Notes: generated by a model from the letters alone, not told the origin. Numbered from the stretch's first letter, positions 8,613-18,064 are shown. The stretch is 64,000 nt of DNA from Aestuariibacter salexigens DSM 15300 (GCF_000429145.1 NZ_AUBH01000002.1:248001-312000); one strand, 5' to 3'. Numbers and translations are program-made.

Positions 8613-9716
8613 ATGGTACGTGTAGTCATCGTTGACGACTCCAAGCTGATTCAATCAGTGTTAAACACCCTGTTCGAGAAGGACGGGCGTTTTCAGGTCG
8701 TGGGCATTGCCGAAAATCCCCATGATGCCCGTCAGGTCATCAAAGATACTGACCCGGATGTGATCACGCTGGATGTGGAAATGCCAAAAATGAATGGTAT
8801 TACCTTTCTACGCAATTTAATGAGACTGCGGCCCACCCCGGTGGTGATGATTTCTACGCTAACCGCCAAAGGGGCTACAGTGACGATGGAGGCGTTGGAG
8901 TTAGGCGCGCTTGATTTCGTTGAAAAACCGGCAGATCTGGCTCACTCGATGGAGAGTTACCAGCAGGATATTTGCGACAAGGTATATGCCGCATCCAAAG
9001 TGTCACGCTTGAAGCTGTTGGATTTGCAGCAGCGGTTGTTGTCCGATAACGCCGCCTCCGCGGCCCAAACGGCGGCACCTTCTGTTGCGCAAGTTGCCCA
9101 GAGCAGCCAGCCTGCGGCGCCAAAGGGTATCGTCGCGGCACACCGAATTTGTGCCATTGGTGGTTCAACGGGAGGGCTGGAGGCCCTAAGCCATTTGCTT
9201 AAACATGTCAGTTTTTGCCAGCGTGAAACCATTGTCGTGGCGTTGCACCTGCCTGCTGGATTTACTGCATCTTACGCCAACCGTCTCAACTCTCTTCTAC
9301 CTATCGATGTGAAAGAGGGAGAACAAGGGGAGGTGCTCAGACAAGGATGTGTCTACATTGCGCCAGGAGGACGCCATATGGCGGTGAAGAAGCGTCAAAG
9401 TAACTATGTCATCGTACTTGATGATGGTGAGCCAGTGAATCGCCACAAACCCAGTGTCGATGTGTTATTTGATTCAGTAGCGTCAGAAATTGGCGCCAGT
9501 GCAATAGGTGTGATCCTGACCGGAATGGGCAGAGATGGCGCCGTTGGACTAAACAATATGGCGCAAGCCGGCTGCGTAACCTATGCTCAAGATGAGGCAA
9601 CGTCGGTAGTGTGGGGAATGCCGGGAGCGGCATATGAATTGGGCGCGGTGAGTGACAGAAACGTACTGCCACTGACTGAGTTAAGTCAGCGTGTGACAGC
9701 CTATTATCGCAAGTAG
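8613..9716 (+). CDS. cheB: Chemotaxis methylesterase/response regulator CheB
   Basis: Removes receptor methyl groups when phosphorylated by CheA. The 367 residues have a receiver domain with phospho-Asp in ITLDVEMPKMNG (about D54), an Ala/Gln-rich linker (about 145-175) and a methylesterase domain. All three catalytic residues are visible: Ser in GGSTGGLEAL, His in VALHLPAGF and Asp in TGMGRDGAVG. This is the last classical chemotaxis gene of the cluster. A BLUF gene follows after only 33 bases with its own good SD, and no terminator is seen between them. Confidence 0.96.
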   Translation: MVRVVIVDDSKLIQSVLNTLFEKDGRFQVVGIAENPHDARQVIKDTDPDVITLDVEMPKMNGITFLRNLMRLRPTPVVMISTLTAKGATVTMEALELGALDFVEKPADLAHSMESYQQDICDKVYAASKVSRLKLLDLQQRLLSDNAASAAQTAAPSVAQVAQSSQPAAPKGIVAAHRICAIGGSTGGLEALSHLLKHVSFCQRETIVVALHLPAGFTASYANRLNSLLPIDVKEGEQGEVLRQGCVYIAPGGRHMAVKKRQSNYVIVLDDGEPVNRHKPSVDVLFDSVASEIGASAIGVILTGMGRDGAVGLNNMAQAGCVTYAQDEATSVVWGMPGAAYELGAVSDRNVLPLTELSQRVTAYYRK

Positions 9717-9749
9717 TGAAGATCGCGAGCAGTTCAGTGGAGGTATAAC

Positions 9750-10154
9750 GTGAATGCTTTAAAACAACTCGTTTACGTGAGTGAAGTAGAAAAGGACATG
9801 TTTACATCGGATACGGTGACACAAATCCTCAAAGTAGCGCGCAGTAACAACCCTGAGAAGGGTATCTCTGGAATGCTGGTGTGTAACTTTGACCATTTTC
9901 TACAAGTTCTTGAAGGACCCTCAGATGAAGTCCGTCATTTGTTTGACAAAATTGCTCATGACAAACGCCATAAGAATGCCAAGGTGATTGGCGAAAAAGA
10001 CATTGATGAGCCGCAGTTTGATAAATGGGCAATGGGCTTTGCCAATACGAATAAGGGCATATGGCCTTACGCTGACCAGTCATGGGCAACGCTCAGTAAA
10101 CAACAGGCGATGGAAGTACTGAGCTTTGCTGCGTCGCAGTCAAAAGCGATTTAA
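9750..10154 (+). CDS. BLUF-domain blue-light sensor (short, stand-alone)
   Basis: FAD-binding blue-light receptor of 134 residues, little more than the BLUF fold. Expected flavin-pocket residues are present: Tyr9 in QLVYVSE, Asn34 in NNPEKGISG, Gln52 in HFLQVLEG, and the Trp/Met pair in DKWAMGF (W93, M95). Compared with AppA, BlrB and PixD there is one extra residue between the Tyr and the Gln. The start is GTG with SD GGAGG. Short BLUF proteins signal by protein-protein contact. Here the candidates are the neighbouring BLUF-like protein, the EAL regulator or chemotaxis proteins; the partner is inference. Confidence 0.93.
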   Translation: MNALKQLVYVSEVEKDMFTSDTVTQILKVARSNNPEKGISGMLVCNFDHFLQVLEGPSDEVRHLFDKIAHDKRHKNAKVIGEKDIDEPQFDKWAMGFANTNKGIWPYADQSWATLSKQQAMEVLSFAASQSKAI

Positions 10155-10197
10155 GTCTTCTAGAATGAAGTAAAAGTAATCACGAGGTATGTGTAGC

Positions 10198-10848
10198 ATG
10201 ACAGTTGATTCTCAAACAGTGCGCACCTGGCTACATGATATCGCTAACCGCGCGATGTCATTAGGTGGCCCGATTACTCTGATGCGACTGGGCAAAATAA
10301 AGGCCGATCAAGATCAGTTGATGGCTATGGAGCAAAAGTTTGAAGCACTGTCCGATGCCATTAATTCCGCGCGCCATCAGCTTGCTGCAAACGTCGCGAA
10401 ATCTGAATCCCAACAACTGCTCGAAATTACCTGCATCAGTCAATGCGCGGTAGATACAAATGACAGTGAATTCGAATACATACTCAATGATATTCGTAGT
10501 GAATCTGCCGAGCGAAACAGCAAATGGAATATTAACGGCTTTTTACTGTATTCCGACGGTATATTTCTGCAGCGACTGGAGGGTAATTCGGAAAAAGTAC
10601 GACAACTTGCCGCCACCATAGCTCTGGATCCTAGACACAAATGCGTGACTTTTCTTTCCCAGCAGCCTATTTCTCATAGCGACCAAGATAGGTGGAAATC
10701 TATGCTTTTCTTCAGTGCAAAACAGGAAGATAAACTAGCAGAAAGTTTGCACCGGCTTCAACAACTGGTGCTAGACTCAAATGACGCAAGTCAACGAAAT
10801 GCTCTGTTGAACGATTTGACAGACATGTTGAAGGACAAATCAGCATAA
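10198..10848 (+). CDS. BLUF-like protein lacking the photoactive tyrosine
   Basis: A 216-residue protein with an N-terminal helical extension (about 1-73), a BLUF-type core (about 74-170) and a helical tail. In beta-1, where BLUF proteins have the essential Tyr (VYVS in the upstream paralogue), it reads EITCISQ, with Cys79 at that place and no Tyr nearby. Asn107 (RNSKWNINGF), Gln125 (IFLQRLEG) and the Trp/Met pair in DRWKSM remain. It may bind flavin, but the normal Tyr-Gln photocycle should not run. The ATG at 10198 is preferred because the SD CACGAGG lies 10 bases upstream; an ATG at 10189 would touch the SD. It overlaps the EAL gene by one base. Confidence 0.82.
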   Translation: MTVDSQTVRTWLHDIANRAMSLGGPITLMRLGKIKADQDQLMAMEQKFEALSDAINSARHQLAANVAKSESQQLLEITCISQCAVDTNDSEFEYILNDIRSESAERNSKWNINGFLLYSDGIFLQRLEGNSEKVRQLAATIALDPRHKCVTFLSQQPISHSDQDRWKSMLFFSAKQEDKLAESLHRLQQLVLDSNDASQRNALLNDLTDMLKDKSA

Positions 10849-12065
10849 TGGCTAACGATGAAGTAACTAACTCATTTTCCATCGTTATCATTGAAGATGA
10901 TAAGGACATTATTGATGTGCTGTGTCACTACGCCGCTGCATCGGGCGCGAATGCCCACGCCTTTTCAGAGGTTGAACATATTGACCATGGTGTACTGGCC
11001 AACGCTGACCTGATCTTTCTGGACTTAATGCTGCAAAGCCATGACGGTCTGGATGTGGTAAAAATCATGCAGGATCATCAAATCACCACACCGATAATTA
11101 TCTGTTCGGGCATGGATGCAGGTATTATTAGTTCGGCTCAGGACCTGTTACAAGACTATGGATTGAGTTTCGCTGGTAAACTGCTAAAGCCCTTCACCTA
11201 CGCGCAATTTGAGGAAGTACTGACCCGCAAGCAGCAATCGGACAATGTGCCAATTACTGGCACTGAAGCACAATCAATACAGCTATCCCGTGTTGATGTA
11301 CAACAAGCACTGAATGCCGGATGGCTGACGTTGGCCTATCAGCCAAAGCTAAACCCATCTAACGATATGATTTGCGGAGTTGAGTGTTTGGTGCGCATGG
11401 AGCATCCTCTGTTCGGCACCTGCATGCCCGGACAGTTTTTACAAAAAGCAATTGCTGCTGGTTTAATGACCAAGCTTACCCAAACGGTGATTCAAAAAGG
11501 CCTAGAGGAGCTCTGTCATTCTTCCATACCTGAACATGTCACCATTGCTTTTAATATCGATCCGGGCTCTCTCAGTCATGACTTTCTGGCCTGGGTGATT
11601 GCAACAGCCGAAGATTATGATGTCAGCCCAAAAAGAATCTGCCTAGAGATAACCGAAGTGTCTGCACTAGAGCTGACCAAAGACATTAAAACTATTCTGA
11701 CTAAGCTACGTATCCGGGGCTTCAGCATTTCATTGGATGATTTCGGCACCGGTTATTCTACTATTCAGGAGCTTAACGACTTACCGTTCAATGAGCTCAA
11801 AGTCGACCGCTTGTTTGTGTCTTCGATGCTCGAGAAGGACACATCGTTTGCTATCGTGCGTTCAACGATTGAGCTTGCCAAGCGGCTAGATTACACCGTT
11901 GTGGCAGAGGGGGTCGAAACTCAGCAACAGTTGGAAAAACTTATTGAGCTGGGCTGCGGGCAAGTGCAAGGGTTTTTATTCTGTAAGCCTGTTAGTATTG
12001 AATTGTTGGAAGGGTTTTACCAACAAAGTCTGGATAATCAAGGCCGCGATAACATCTCTGAGTAA
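10848..12065 (+). CDS. Response regulator with EAL c-di-GMP phosphodiesterase domain
   Basis: A 405-residue receiver-EAL protein expected to hydrolyse c-di-GMP to pGpG under phosphorylation control. The receiver (about 10-130) has the acidic pocket IIEDDKD, phospho-Asp59 in LIFLDLML and Lys in LLKPF. The EAL domain (about 150-395) shows VECLVRMEHP (the A of EAL is C, the catalytic Glu is kept), NIDPGS, LEITEVS, DDFGTGYST, ELKVDRLF and VAEGVET. The metal and catalytic residues are therefore present. The start overlaps the stop of the BLUF-like gene (TAATG), which suggests coupled synthesis. The kinase could be CheA or the bacteriophytochrome; the sequence does not say. Confidence 0.93.
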   Translation: MANDEVTNSFSIVIIEDDKDIIDVLCHYAAASGANAHAFSEVEHIDHGVLANADLIFLDLMLQSHDGLDVVKIMQDHQITTPIIICSGMDAGIISSAQDLLQDYGLSFAGKLLKPFTYAQFEEVLTRKQQSDNVPITGTEAQSIQLSRVDVQQALNAGWLTLAYQPKLNPSNDMICGVECLVRMEHPLFGTCMPGQFLQKAIAAGLMTKLTQTVIQKGLEELCHSSIPEHVTIAFNIDPGSLSHDFLAWVIATAEDYDVSPKRICLEITEVSALELTKDIKTILTKLRIRGFSISLDDFGTGYSTIQELNDLPFNELKVDRLFVSSMLEKDTSFAIVRSTIELAKRLDYTVVAEGVETQQQLEKLIELGCGQVQGFLFCKPVSIELLEGFYQQSLDNQGRDNISE

Positions 12066-12100
12066 GCGCGACAGAGGAAAGCCAGGAGAGCATCAGGATT

Positions 12101-13186
12101 ATGAAGAATATTAACAAGTTGGACTCTCTGCAACTGCAAGGCCTATTAGAAATTTTGCTCGAGAAAAGCTTTGAAGCAGTAATCATTACTGACGCCAGTG
12201 TCGATGATCATAGGATCCTGTATGCCAACCCGAGATTCTGCAAGATGACCGGTTACAGCAAAGAAGAGCTGTATGGGCAAAGTCCACGCATTTTGGGTGG
12301 CGAGAAAACCAACCCTGAAGTGATCAAACGCCTCAAAGCATCACTCGTTTCTGGCGAGCACTTTATTGGTGCGACGACAAACTATCGCAAAGATGGCACT
12401 AGTTACCCCGTACAGTGGAATATTTACCCTGTTAATGACAATGAGGGGCAGGCGCAATTTTTTGTTTCTATTCAGAAAGACCTGTCTGATTTACGACGTT
12501 CCCTGACGCGATTAAAGTCGTCGAGCGGGTACTTCAGACAGTTTTTGATGGAATTGGAACAAAAGAGGCTGCTGGATAAATCTGAAGGCTCTACAGCTGC
12601 CCAAGATAAAGTAGAGAGTGAGCTGAAGAGCAACGTCCAAATGCTATCGGACTACGTCAATACCAGTGACGCAACAAGCAACGATGAAGAAGATTTCTTT
12701 GATTTCGATGACTTCGCTATCGATTCAGACATCGATAGCGTCGGTGCAGACATGGAAAAACTCAGTGCTGTAGAGCTTTTTACCTCTACATCGATTGATG
12801 AATCGGTGCTAAGAGACCTAATCAGCATTGCTGCAAGCCTCAAAAAGTATGCCGAGGAATATGACTTACAGGACTTATTTGAATCAGATCGCAAAGAGCT
12901 AATTGAAGAACTGCAGGAACTGGCTAATGCGATCTTCTTTATTGAAGAATTCATGGATATCTCGGTCAGCTTAAGTGAGCTGGTTGTCGGGATGTATCAC
13001 CGGGTTGAAGAGCCCTTTGATGTGATTATCGCCGAGTCTCTCAAAGGTTTGATTAATGACCTTTATATTTGGATACAGGAAGTTTTTGAAACACGGACAT
13101 CGTCAAATATTCACTGGTTGGATAACAGTATTATCGGCAGTTGTAAGCAGGTGCTGGTGTTTGTCAGATTGCAAGAGATAGAGTGA
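12101..13186 (+). CDS. PAS-domain protein of unknown output
   Basis: A 361-residue protein with one clear PAS domain near the N-terminus (about 20-130), with YANPRFCKMTGYSKEELYGQ and a PAC-like end. A LOV photoreceptor would have a Cys in the GxNCRFLQ motif; here the place reads GQSPRILGG, so it is not LOV. The rest is acidic and helical, with an Asp/Glu/Phe-rich stretch near 190-210, and I recognise no catalytic domain. A good SD (CAGGAGAG) precedes the ATG. It lies between the EAL regulator and a diguanylate cyclase, so it may be a sensory adaptor of that module. Confidence 0.8.
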   Translation: MKNINKLDSLQLQGLLEILLEKSFEAVIITDASVDDHRILYANPRFCKMTGYSKEELYGQSPRILGGEKTNPEVIKRLKASLVSGEHFIGATTNYRKDGTSYPVQWNIYPVNDNEGQAQFFVSIQKDLSDLRRSLTRLKSSSGYFRQFLMELEQKRLLDKSEGSTAAQDKVESELKSNVQMLSDYVNTSDATSNDEEDFFDFDDFAIDSDIDSVGADMEKLSAVELFTSTSIDESVLRDLISIAASLKKYAEEYDLQDLFESDRKELIEELQELANAIFFIEEFMDISVSLSELVVGMYHRVEEPFDVIIAESLKGLINDLYIWIQEVFETRTSSNIHWLDNSIIGSCKQVLVFVRLQEIE

Positions 13187-13258
13187 TACCAAGTAAATAA
13201 AGCGGTTGCTCGAAGTGAATCGCAACGTGAATGAGTAAATGTTACACAGGATCTTAAT

Positions 13259-14287
13259 GTGCAAACAAATTTATTGTCATCCATAGTCAAGCTGACTCGC
13301 TCTCGCAGTACAGATAATTTGGAAGTCAGTTTGCTGATGACTATTACCGAGTTAATGAAGTGTCATGAGATACAGTTGCTTGAGAGTTACGTTGTAAATG
13401 GCGAAGTAATTATCGAGGTGTTGCTTGGTCTGAAAAAGACGCAGGATACTGGGGAGATGCGTTGGTTACCAACTCACACTTCACCATCGCATACTGAACA
13501 GGTGACAACGGCGTGTCGGCAGAGAAAAAACGTTCGCAAGTCTTTGAAATCCGGTGAGCTTAGGTGTGTCCCAATAGAGCTGTCAGAGACAGAGACTAAT
13601 TGCCTAATGATAGTTGCTGATAGCTTCACTGCGGAACAGACGCTGATGCTCGACGCGTTGGTGCAGATCTACGTTAACTATAATATTCTGATACAACAGT
13701 CTGAAAAAGATAAGTTAACCGGGCTTCTAAATCGCAGCTCACTTGAACGTCGTTATAACTCCTTGGTTGAAAAGCAAATGCAAATGCAGCGCGAACTTCA
13801 GGCAACCAACGAGAAGCGAAACCTCTCCCAACAAGATAGTACGTGGTTAGCGTTGATCGATATTGACCATTTTAAAAAGATCAACGACACCTTTGGGCAC
13901 CTATGCGGTGATGAAGTCCTGCTCAGACTGTCACAATATATGAAGGGCATGTTTCGTAAGTCAGACCTGCTATTTCGCTACGGTGGAGAGGAGTTCCTGA
14001 TTATTCTGGAGCCTATTTCAAAATCAGCTGCGGTTCAAAAACTGGAAGCATTCCGCAAATTTGTGGGCCATGCTGATTTTCCATTGATAGAAAAGATTAC
14101 CATCTCCATTGGTTTTACTAGTATTTCTTCAAATGAATATTACCAAAATGCGATTGAGAGAGCTGACAAAGCACTCTACTACGCTAAAGAAAATGGCCGG
14201 AACGCCGTGTATAGTTATGAAGATTTAAAAGAAAAGGGAGCAATCTACACAACTGATATCGATGCCGGTGATGTAGATCTGTTTTAG
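13259..14287 (+). CDS. Diguanylate cyclase (GGDEF), soluble
   Basis: Makes c-di-GMP from two GTP. The 342 residues have an N-terminal region of about 150 resembling a small GAF-like domain, then a GGDEF domain (about 150-325). The active site RYGGEEF is at about 242-246 and the metal-binding motif is LIDIDHFKKIND. RKSD sits five residues before GGEEF, matching the RxxD product-inhibition site. The start is GTG with AGG 8 bases upstream. No membrane segment or receiver is present. With the EAL regulator two genes upstream it forms a make/break pair for c-di-GMP within the light/chemotaxis run. Confidence 0.92.
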   Translation: MQTNLLSSIVKLTRSRSTDNLEVSLLMTITELMKCHEIQLLESYVVNGEVIIEVLLGLKKTQDTGEMRWLPTHTSPSHTEQVTTACRQRKNVRKSLKSGELRCVPIELSETETNCLMIVADSFTAEQTLMLDALVQIYVNYNILIQQSEKDKLTGLLNRSSLERRYNSLVEKQMQMQRELQATNEKRNLSQQDSTWLALIDIDHFKKINDTFGHLCGDEVLLRLSQYMKGMFRKSDLLFRYGGEEFLIILEPISKSAAVQKLEAFRKFVGHADFPLIEKITISIGFTSISSNEYYQNAIERADKALYYAKENGRNAVYSYEDLKEKGAIYTTDIDAGDVDLF

Positions 14288-14325
14288 GTCCGCTATTCAA
14301 ACATTGCTATCAACAAGAACAAGGA

Positions 14326-14925
14326 ATGATATTGACCATTCTAACGGCATTACGAACTGAAACCTCAGCACTTCATCATGCAATAGAAAGTCAGTATCCG
14401 ATGTCTGTTTTTGCGCAGAGTGACTTTACCACTCAAGAATATGCGTGTGTGTTGAGGTGTTTATTGCGATGGTACGATGCTGTACTGCCTCCCAGTCGAG
14501 CTGGTTTATCTGGGACGCCCTTTGCAGCGCTTTTGGACGATGAACTATCACAGTTCCTAGTCAAAGATTTGCAAATGCTGGGGCAATTTACACGATTGTC
14601 TACGCTTCAAAAAGCCCCGCTCGTTATGAATACCTGGCACTGTATTGGCGCTTGTTATGTGATTTTGGGGTCGAGTCTGGGCTCTGCTTATATTCTCAAA
14701 CGCATAAACGTCTGGAATAAAAAACAACCTAACCCATTACCTGTAGCGTTCTATTCAGCCAACAAACAACAAAGCGCACAGTGGAAAGCGTATATTGAGC
14801 TGCTCGATGACGTTAATGATAATAATGCACATATGGTAGTACAGGGTGCAACGTTGATTTTCGCTCAACTACAACAGATTATGACTGAGCTGACTATTTG
14901 TCAGCCTGACCTCTCACACTGTTAA
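14326..14925 (+). CDS. Heme oxygenase (BphO type), biliverdin supplier
   Basis: Predicted to open heme to biliverdin, the chromophore of bacteriophytochromes. The 199-residue protein has the proximal-His region ETSALHHAIES (H17 or H18) and the distal-helix motif YVILGSSLGSAYI, a variant of the usual GSxLGG. The ATG at 14326 directly touches the SD AAGGA, so the TTG at 14332, 6 bases away, may be the true start. Its 3' end overlaps the convergent bacteriophytochrome gene by 32 bases, strongly linking the two functions. Confidence 0.88.
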   Translation: MILTILTALRTETSALHHAIESQYPMSVFAQSDFTTQEYACVLRCLLRWYDAVLPPSRAGLSGTPFAALLDDELSQFLVKDLQMLGQFTRLSTLQKAPLVMNTWHCIGACYVILGSSLGSAYILKRINVWNKKQPNPLPVAFYSANKQQSAQWKAYIELLDDVNDNNAHMVVQGATLIFAQLQQIMTELTICQPDLSHC

Positions 14926-17900
14926 AGACCTTCTCTAAACAGACCTCCAAGTCTTTATACTTAATCGGTTTGTGTAACAGAAAGCTAATGGATACACCCT
15001 GAGCGGTAAGCTCGTCCATATTTTTTGTCATATCGCCTGTCATCATGACGCGCCGCGAAGGACATGACGGGATAGAGTTCAGCATTTCCTCGCCTGTCAC
15101 TTCCGGCATATGAGAGTCAATAAGCAGTACATCATAATCGCATCTGGATATTTTCTCCAAAGCGTTGGCAGCCGAATCTGCTTCATCTACCTTGCACCCC
15201 ATCATCGTCAGTTGACTGCAAATTGAGGCTCGTAAATCGTCTTCGTCATCAATCACGAGTGCAGATAACTCGTATTTCTTCCTTTTTGTGGGGCCGTCTG
15301 CAGACTTGGGCGTTAACTTACTTAGCTTCATTTTGATTGAAAAGGTCGTACCCTCTCCAACCACGGAGTCGACCAGCAAGTCACCTCCCGCTTCACGCAG
15401 TAAGTTCCGTGATATAGATAAGCCCAGACCCGTGCCTTTACCGCGTTCTTTAGTGGTGTAAAACGGCGAAAATATTTTTTCTATTCTTTCTTGTGAAATC
15501 CCATGTCCCCGGTCAGACACGTCTAAAAATAAAAACTTTCCTTCAAGTCTTTCAGTGATGCGAATGGTTCTATCTTCAGCATCGTGTGTCGCATCTTTTG
15601 CGTTATTGATCAAATTCATTAAAACCTGTTGTAGACTAGAGACATCGATGGCCGCATAACTTTTCACTGCGTCAAATTGGGTTGTGATAGTCACACCATG
15701 TTTTTTCAACAACTCTGACATCATGTCTGTGATCTCGTTTACTGCAGACGGGACATGGCAACTGGTGTTGTCGTCTCTCGCAGAGGCCTTTCTCGCCAGG
15801 CTTTTTAGTCCTGCAACAATTTTACCTACTCTCTCTGTTGCGGCTAAAGCGCGTTGATTCGTATTGATAATTTCATCGTAGAGTGGTGGACTTTCTTCCA
15901 ATGCAAACTGTTGCAGCTCCAGGCTGCTCATTATTATCGCAAGAGGATTATTGATCTCATGACCTACGGTTGCCGCTAATTCACCCAACGACACGAGTCT
16001 GCTTTGCGAAGCGTAGTGCTGTAGGTCATCTTTCATCGCTTCGTTGCTGATTAATTCATCGGTAATGTCAACGTTGGTGCCTACTACGCGAGTAACTTTT
16101 TGCTGATCGTCCTGTTCAATGGTGGCATGCGCCCGAATAGTACGTATACCTCGAGTTGGATGCATAATACGAAACGTAAGCTGGAAAGGGCGATGCTCAT
16201 GTACGCATCGTTCAAATGCTAGAGACGCTTCTTGACGGTCACTCTCACAAAGCGCATGTAACCAGATTTCATACTTGGCAGTAAATTTGCGCTTGTCGAT
16301 ACCATACATATCGAACATTCGGTCACTCCAGTATAGGTGGCCGGATGCTACATCAAGACTCCAGATGCCAATGTCGCTACTTTCAGAGACAACCTGCAAT
16401 TCATGGTGACGCAGTAATCGCAGATTGACCAGATATCCTTCCATGAAAATGCGTTGCAACTCATCTATCAAAATCTGTTCAGATTTTTTCCAATCCTGAC
16501 ATCTGTCGTGCATCACTTGTTGCCACTGCTCAAATGAACGTCGAGGTGACAACGTTGTAGCTTGACCTAAATGCTCTATATGCTTTTCACTGGGGTTACC
16601 TGCCCAGTTGATAACCTGCGTGGCCTCTTTACGAAATAGCATAAGATGGACAGCAAGCTCAGGTGTGTGATCATCCACGATAGGCGAAATGATGCATACC
16701 CCTGATATGTTAAAATCCAAAGGCTGATTTGGGATAAAGTCCTTGAGGCAATGTATATATCGCACATGCTGATTTGTGATTATGGACTTCGCAAGCACCT
16801 TCTGTATTCTGTCTGCGCTTAGCGTCTCACCAAAGCAGCGGATGTTAGCGCCGTCAATCAACGCCAGTCCACAGCTGCGGGTTAAGCCTTTAATGTCTTC
16901 TATTAACCACTCATTTCCCTCAGGGTTCTGCAGAAAACGTAGCATAGAAAGTGCACTGAAATGGCTACGGGCGATGGCTTTATTATCCAATCTAAAACCG
17001 ACGTTGAGGCGCTCGATCATTAGAGACACGATCAGCGCCAGTGACTCGCAATGCGCTCTTTCCTCAACGTTAAGGTACCTTGCTCCCTGATAATGATGAC
17101 AGGCAATCAGCCCCCATAACTTGCCTTCAACAATGAGTGATAGTGTCAGTGTAGCGTTCACGCCCATATTCTTGAGGTACTGAATATGTATCGGGGATAC
17201 TGCTCGACAACCAATATATGTCATATCAAGTGGCGTCCCAGTATCATCAAACATAAGTAAAGATTGCGTGGAGCTATCTACATTTTCAATCTGTCTTACT
17301 AACTGTTTGGTGTAGAGCTCGCGAGCCTGTTTTGGGATGTCGGTTTCTGGATATTGAAGGTGTAAAAACGGTTCGAGATGAGAAGACTTGTTCTCTGCTA
17401 TTACGCTGCCATTCCAACTTTCATCGAATTGGTAAATCATACAGCGGTCGTAACCCGAGCATGAGCGTAATATTTCAACGGTACGTTCAAATAGCGCCTC
17501 ATGCGTTTCGCATTTAGTTAATTGACCAGATATATTTTCAGGGCGGCAGTGTGGAAAGTCGAATGCGGTACCCGCTGATTCAGCTAGCTCCAGCTCAATC
17601 GATAGCCAATTTTCATGACTGGGTATCGTTGCGCACCTGATACTGTAATTAACGTTATTGATTGTGACGAGGTTTGAGACCGTACAACACGTCTCACCGT
17701 GTTCTGATTTGGCCAGGTTAGTGTTTTTAAAAGGCGGCAAGGTCGCAAGCGGTTGATGCACTATTTGATCAGCAGATAGCTTCAACAGTGTCGAGACGTT
17801 CTCTGATATACCGCGTATTACACCGCCTGAATCGACAATAATTAGCCAGGCAAAGCTCTGCGTTTTACCGGGAATATGAATGGGCTCTTTTTCACAATCT

Positions 17901-17968
17901 GAAAAATCAGGATGATTATGTTTGTGGTGTGAAGACAAGTCGCAGTCGTCCATGAAAAGTGAGTACAC
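14894..17968 (-). CDS. Bacteriophytochrome hybrid histidine kinase (PAS-GAF-PHY-PAS-HK-REC)
   Basis: Red/far-red light sensor kinase of 1024 residues. The biliverdin-attaching Cys is C25 in SDCEKEPIHIPG. A PAS domain is followed by GAF (about 150-320) with PETDIP at 207-212 (PASDIP motif), then PHY (about 325-510) with the tongue motif PRRSF at 475-479. A second PAS (about 525-640) precedes the kinase core: His670 in VGHEINNPLA, NLINNAKDA, DRGHGIS and GTGLGLSISR. A C-terminal receiver carries Asp951 in LLIDSHMP. The start drawn is GTG; an ATG five codons in is possible and neither has a strong SD. The partner is probably the receiver encoded at 18065-18442. Confidence 0.95.
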   Translation of the reverse strand: MYSLFMDDCDLSSHHKHNHPDFSDCEKEPIHIPGKTQSFAWLIIVDSGGVIRGISENVSTLLKLSADQIVHQPLATLPPFKNTNLAKSEHGETCCTVSNLVTINNVNYSIRCATIPSHENWLSIELELAESAGTAFDFPHCRPENISGQLTKCETHEALFERTVEILRSCSGYDRCMIYQFDESWNGSVIAENKSSHLEPFLHLQYPETDIPKQARELYTKQLVRQIENVDSSTQSLLMFDDTGTPLDMTYIGCRAVSPIHIQYLKNMGVNATLTLSLIVEGKLWGLIACHHYQGARYLNVEERAHCESLALIVSLMIERLNVGFRLDNKAIARSHFSALSMLRFLQNPEGNEWLIEDIKGLTRSCGLALIDGANIRCFGETLSADRIQKVLAKSIITNQHVRYIHCLKDFIPNQPLDFNISGVCIISPIVDDHTPELAVHLMLFRKEATQVINWAGNPSEKHIEHLGQATTLSPRRSFEQWQQVMHDRCQDWKKSEQILIDELQRIFMEGYLVNLRLLRHHELQVVSESSDIGIWSLDVASGHLYWSDRMFDMYGIDKRKFTAKYEIWLHALCESDRQEASLAFERCVHEHRPFQLTFRIMHPTRGIRTIRAHATIEQDDQQKVTRVVGTNVDITDELISNEAMKDDLQHYASQSRLVSLGELAATVGHEINNPLAIIMSSLELQQFALEESPPLYDEIINTNQRALAATERVGKIVAGLKSLARKASARDDNTSCHVPSAVNEITDMMSELLKKHGVTITTQFDAVKSYAAIDVSSLQQVLMNLINNAKDATHDAEDRTIRITERLEGKFLFLDVSDRGHGISQERIEKIFSPFYTTKERGKGTGLGLSISRNLLREAGGDLLVDSVVGEGTTFSIKMKLSKLTPKSADGPTKRKKYELSALVIDDEDDLRASICSQLTMMGCKVDEADSAANALEKISRCDYDVLLIDSHMPEVTGEEMLNSIPSCPSRRVMMTGDMTKNMDELTAQGVSISFLLHKPIKYKDLEVCLEKVFNSVRGQADK

Positions 17969-18064
17969 CTAAACTTGGTAAAGCGGAGGTAAAAAAGCAA
18001 ACCCTAGATGAAAGAACGATGATCCATAACAAACTCTCCTGTGATAATGACCATAACCTTGCAG

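Noticed and set aside
10848-12065. EAL regulator as inactive because the motif reads ECL
   Set aside because: The catalytic Glu and all other metal and catalytic residues are present; Ala to Cys at the second position should be tolerated.
12101-13186. PAS protein as a LOV blue-light receptor
   Set aside because: The flavin-binding cysteine of the LOV motif is absent; the site reads GQSPRILGG.
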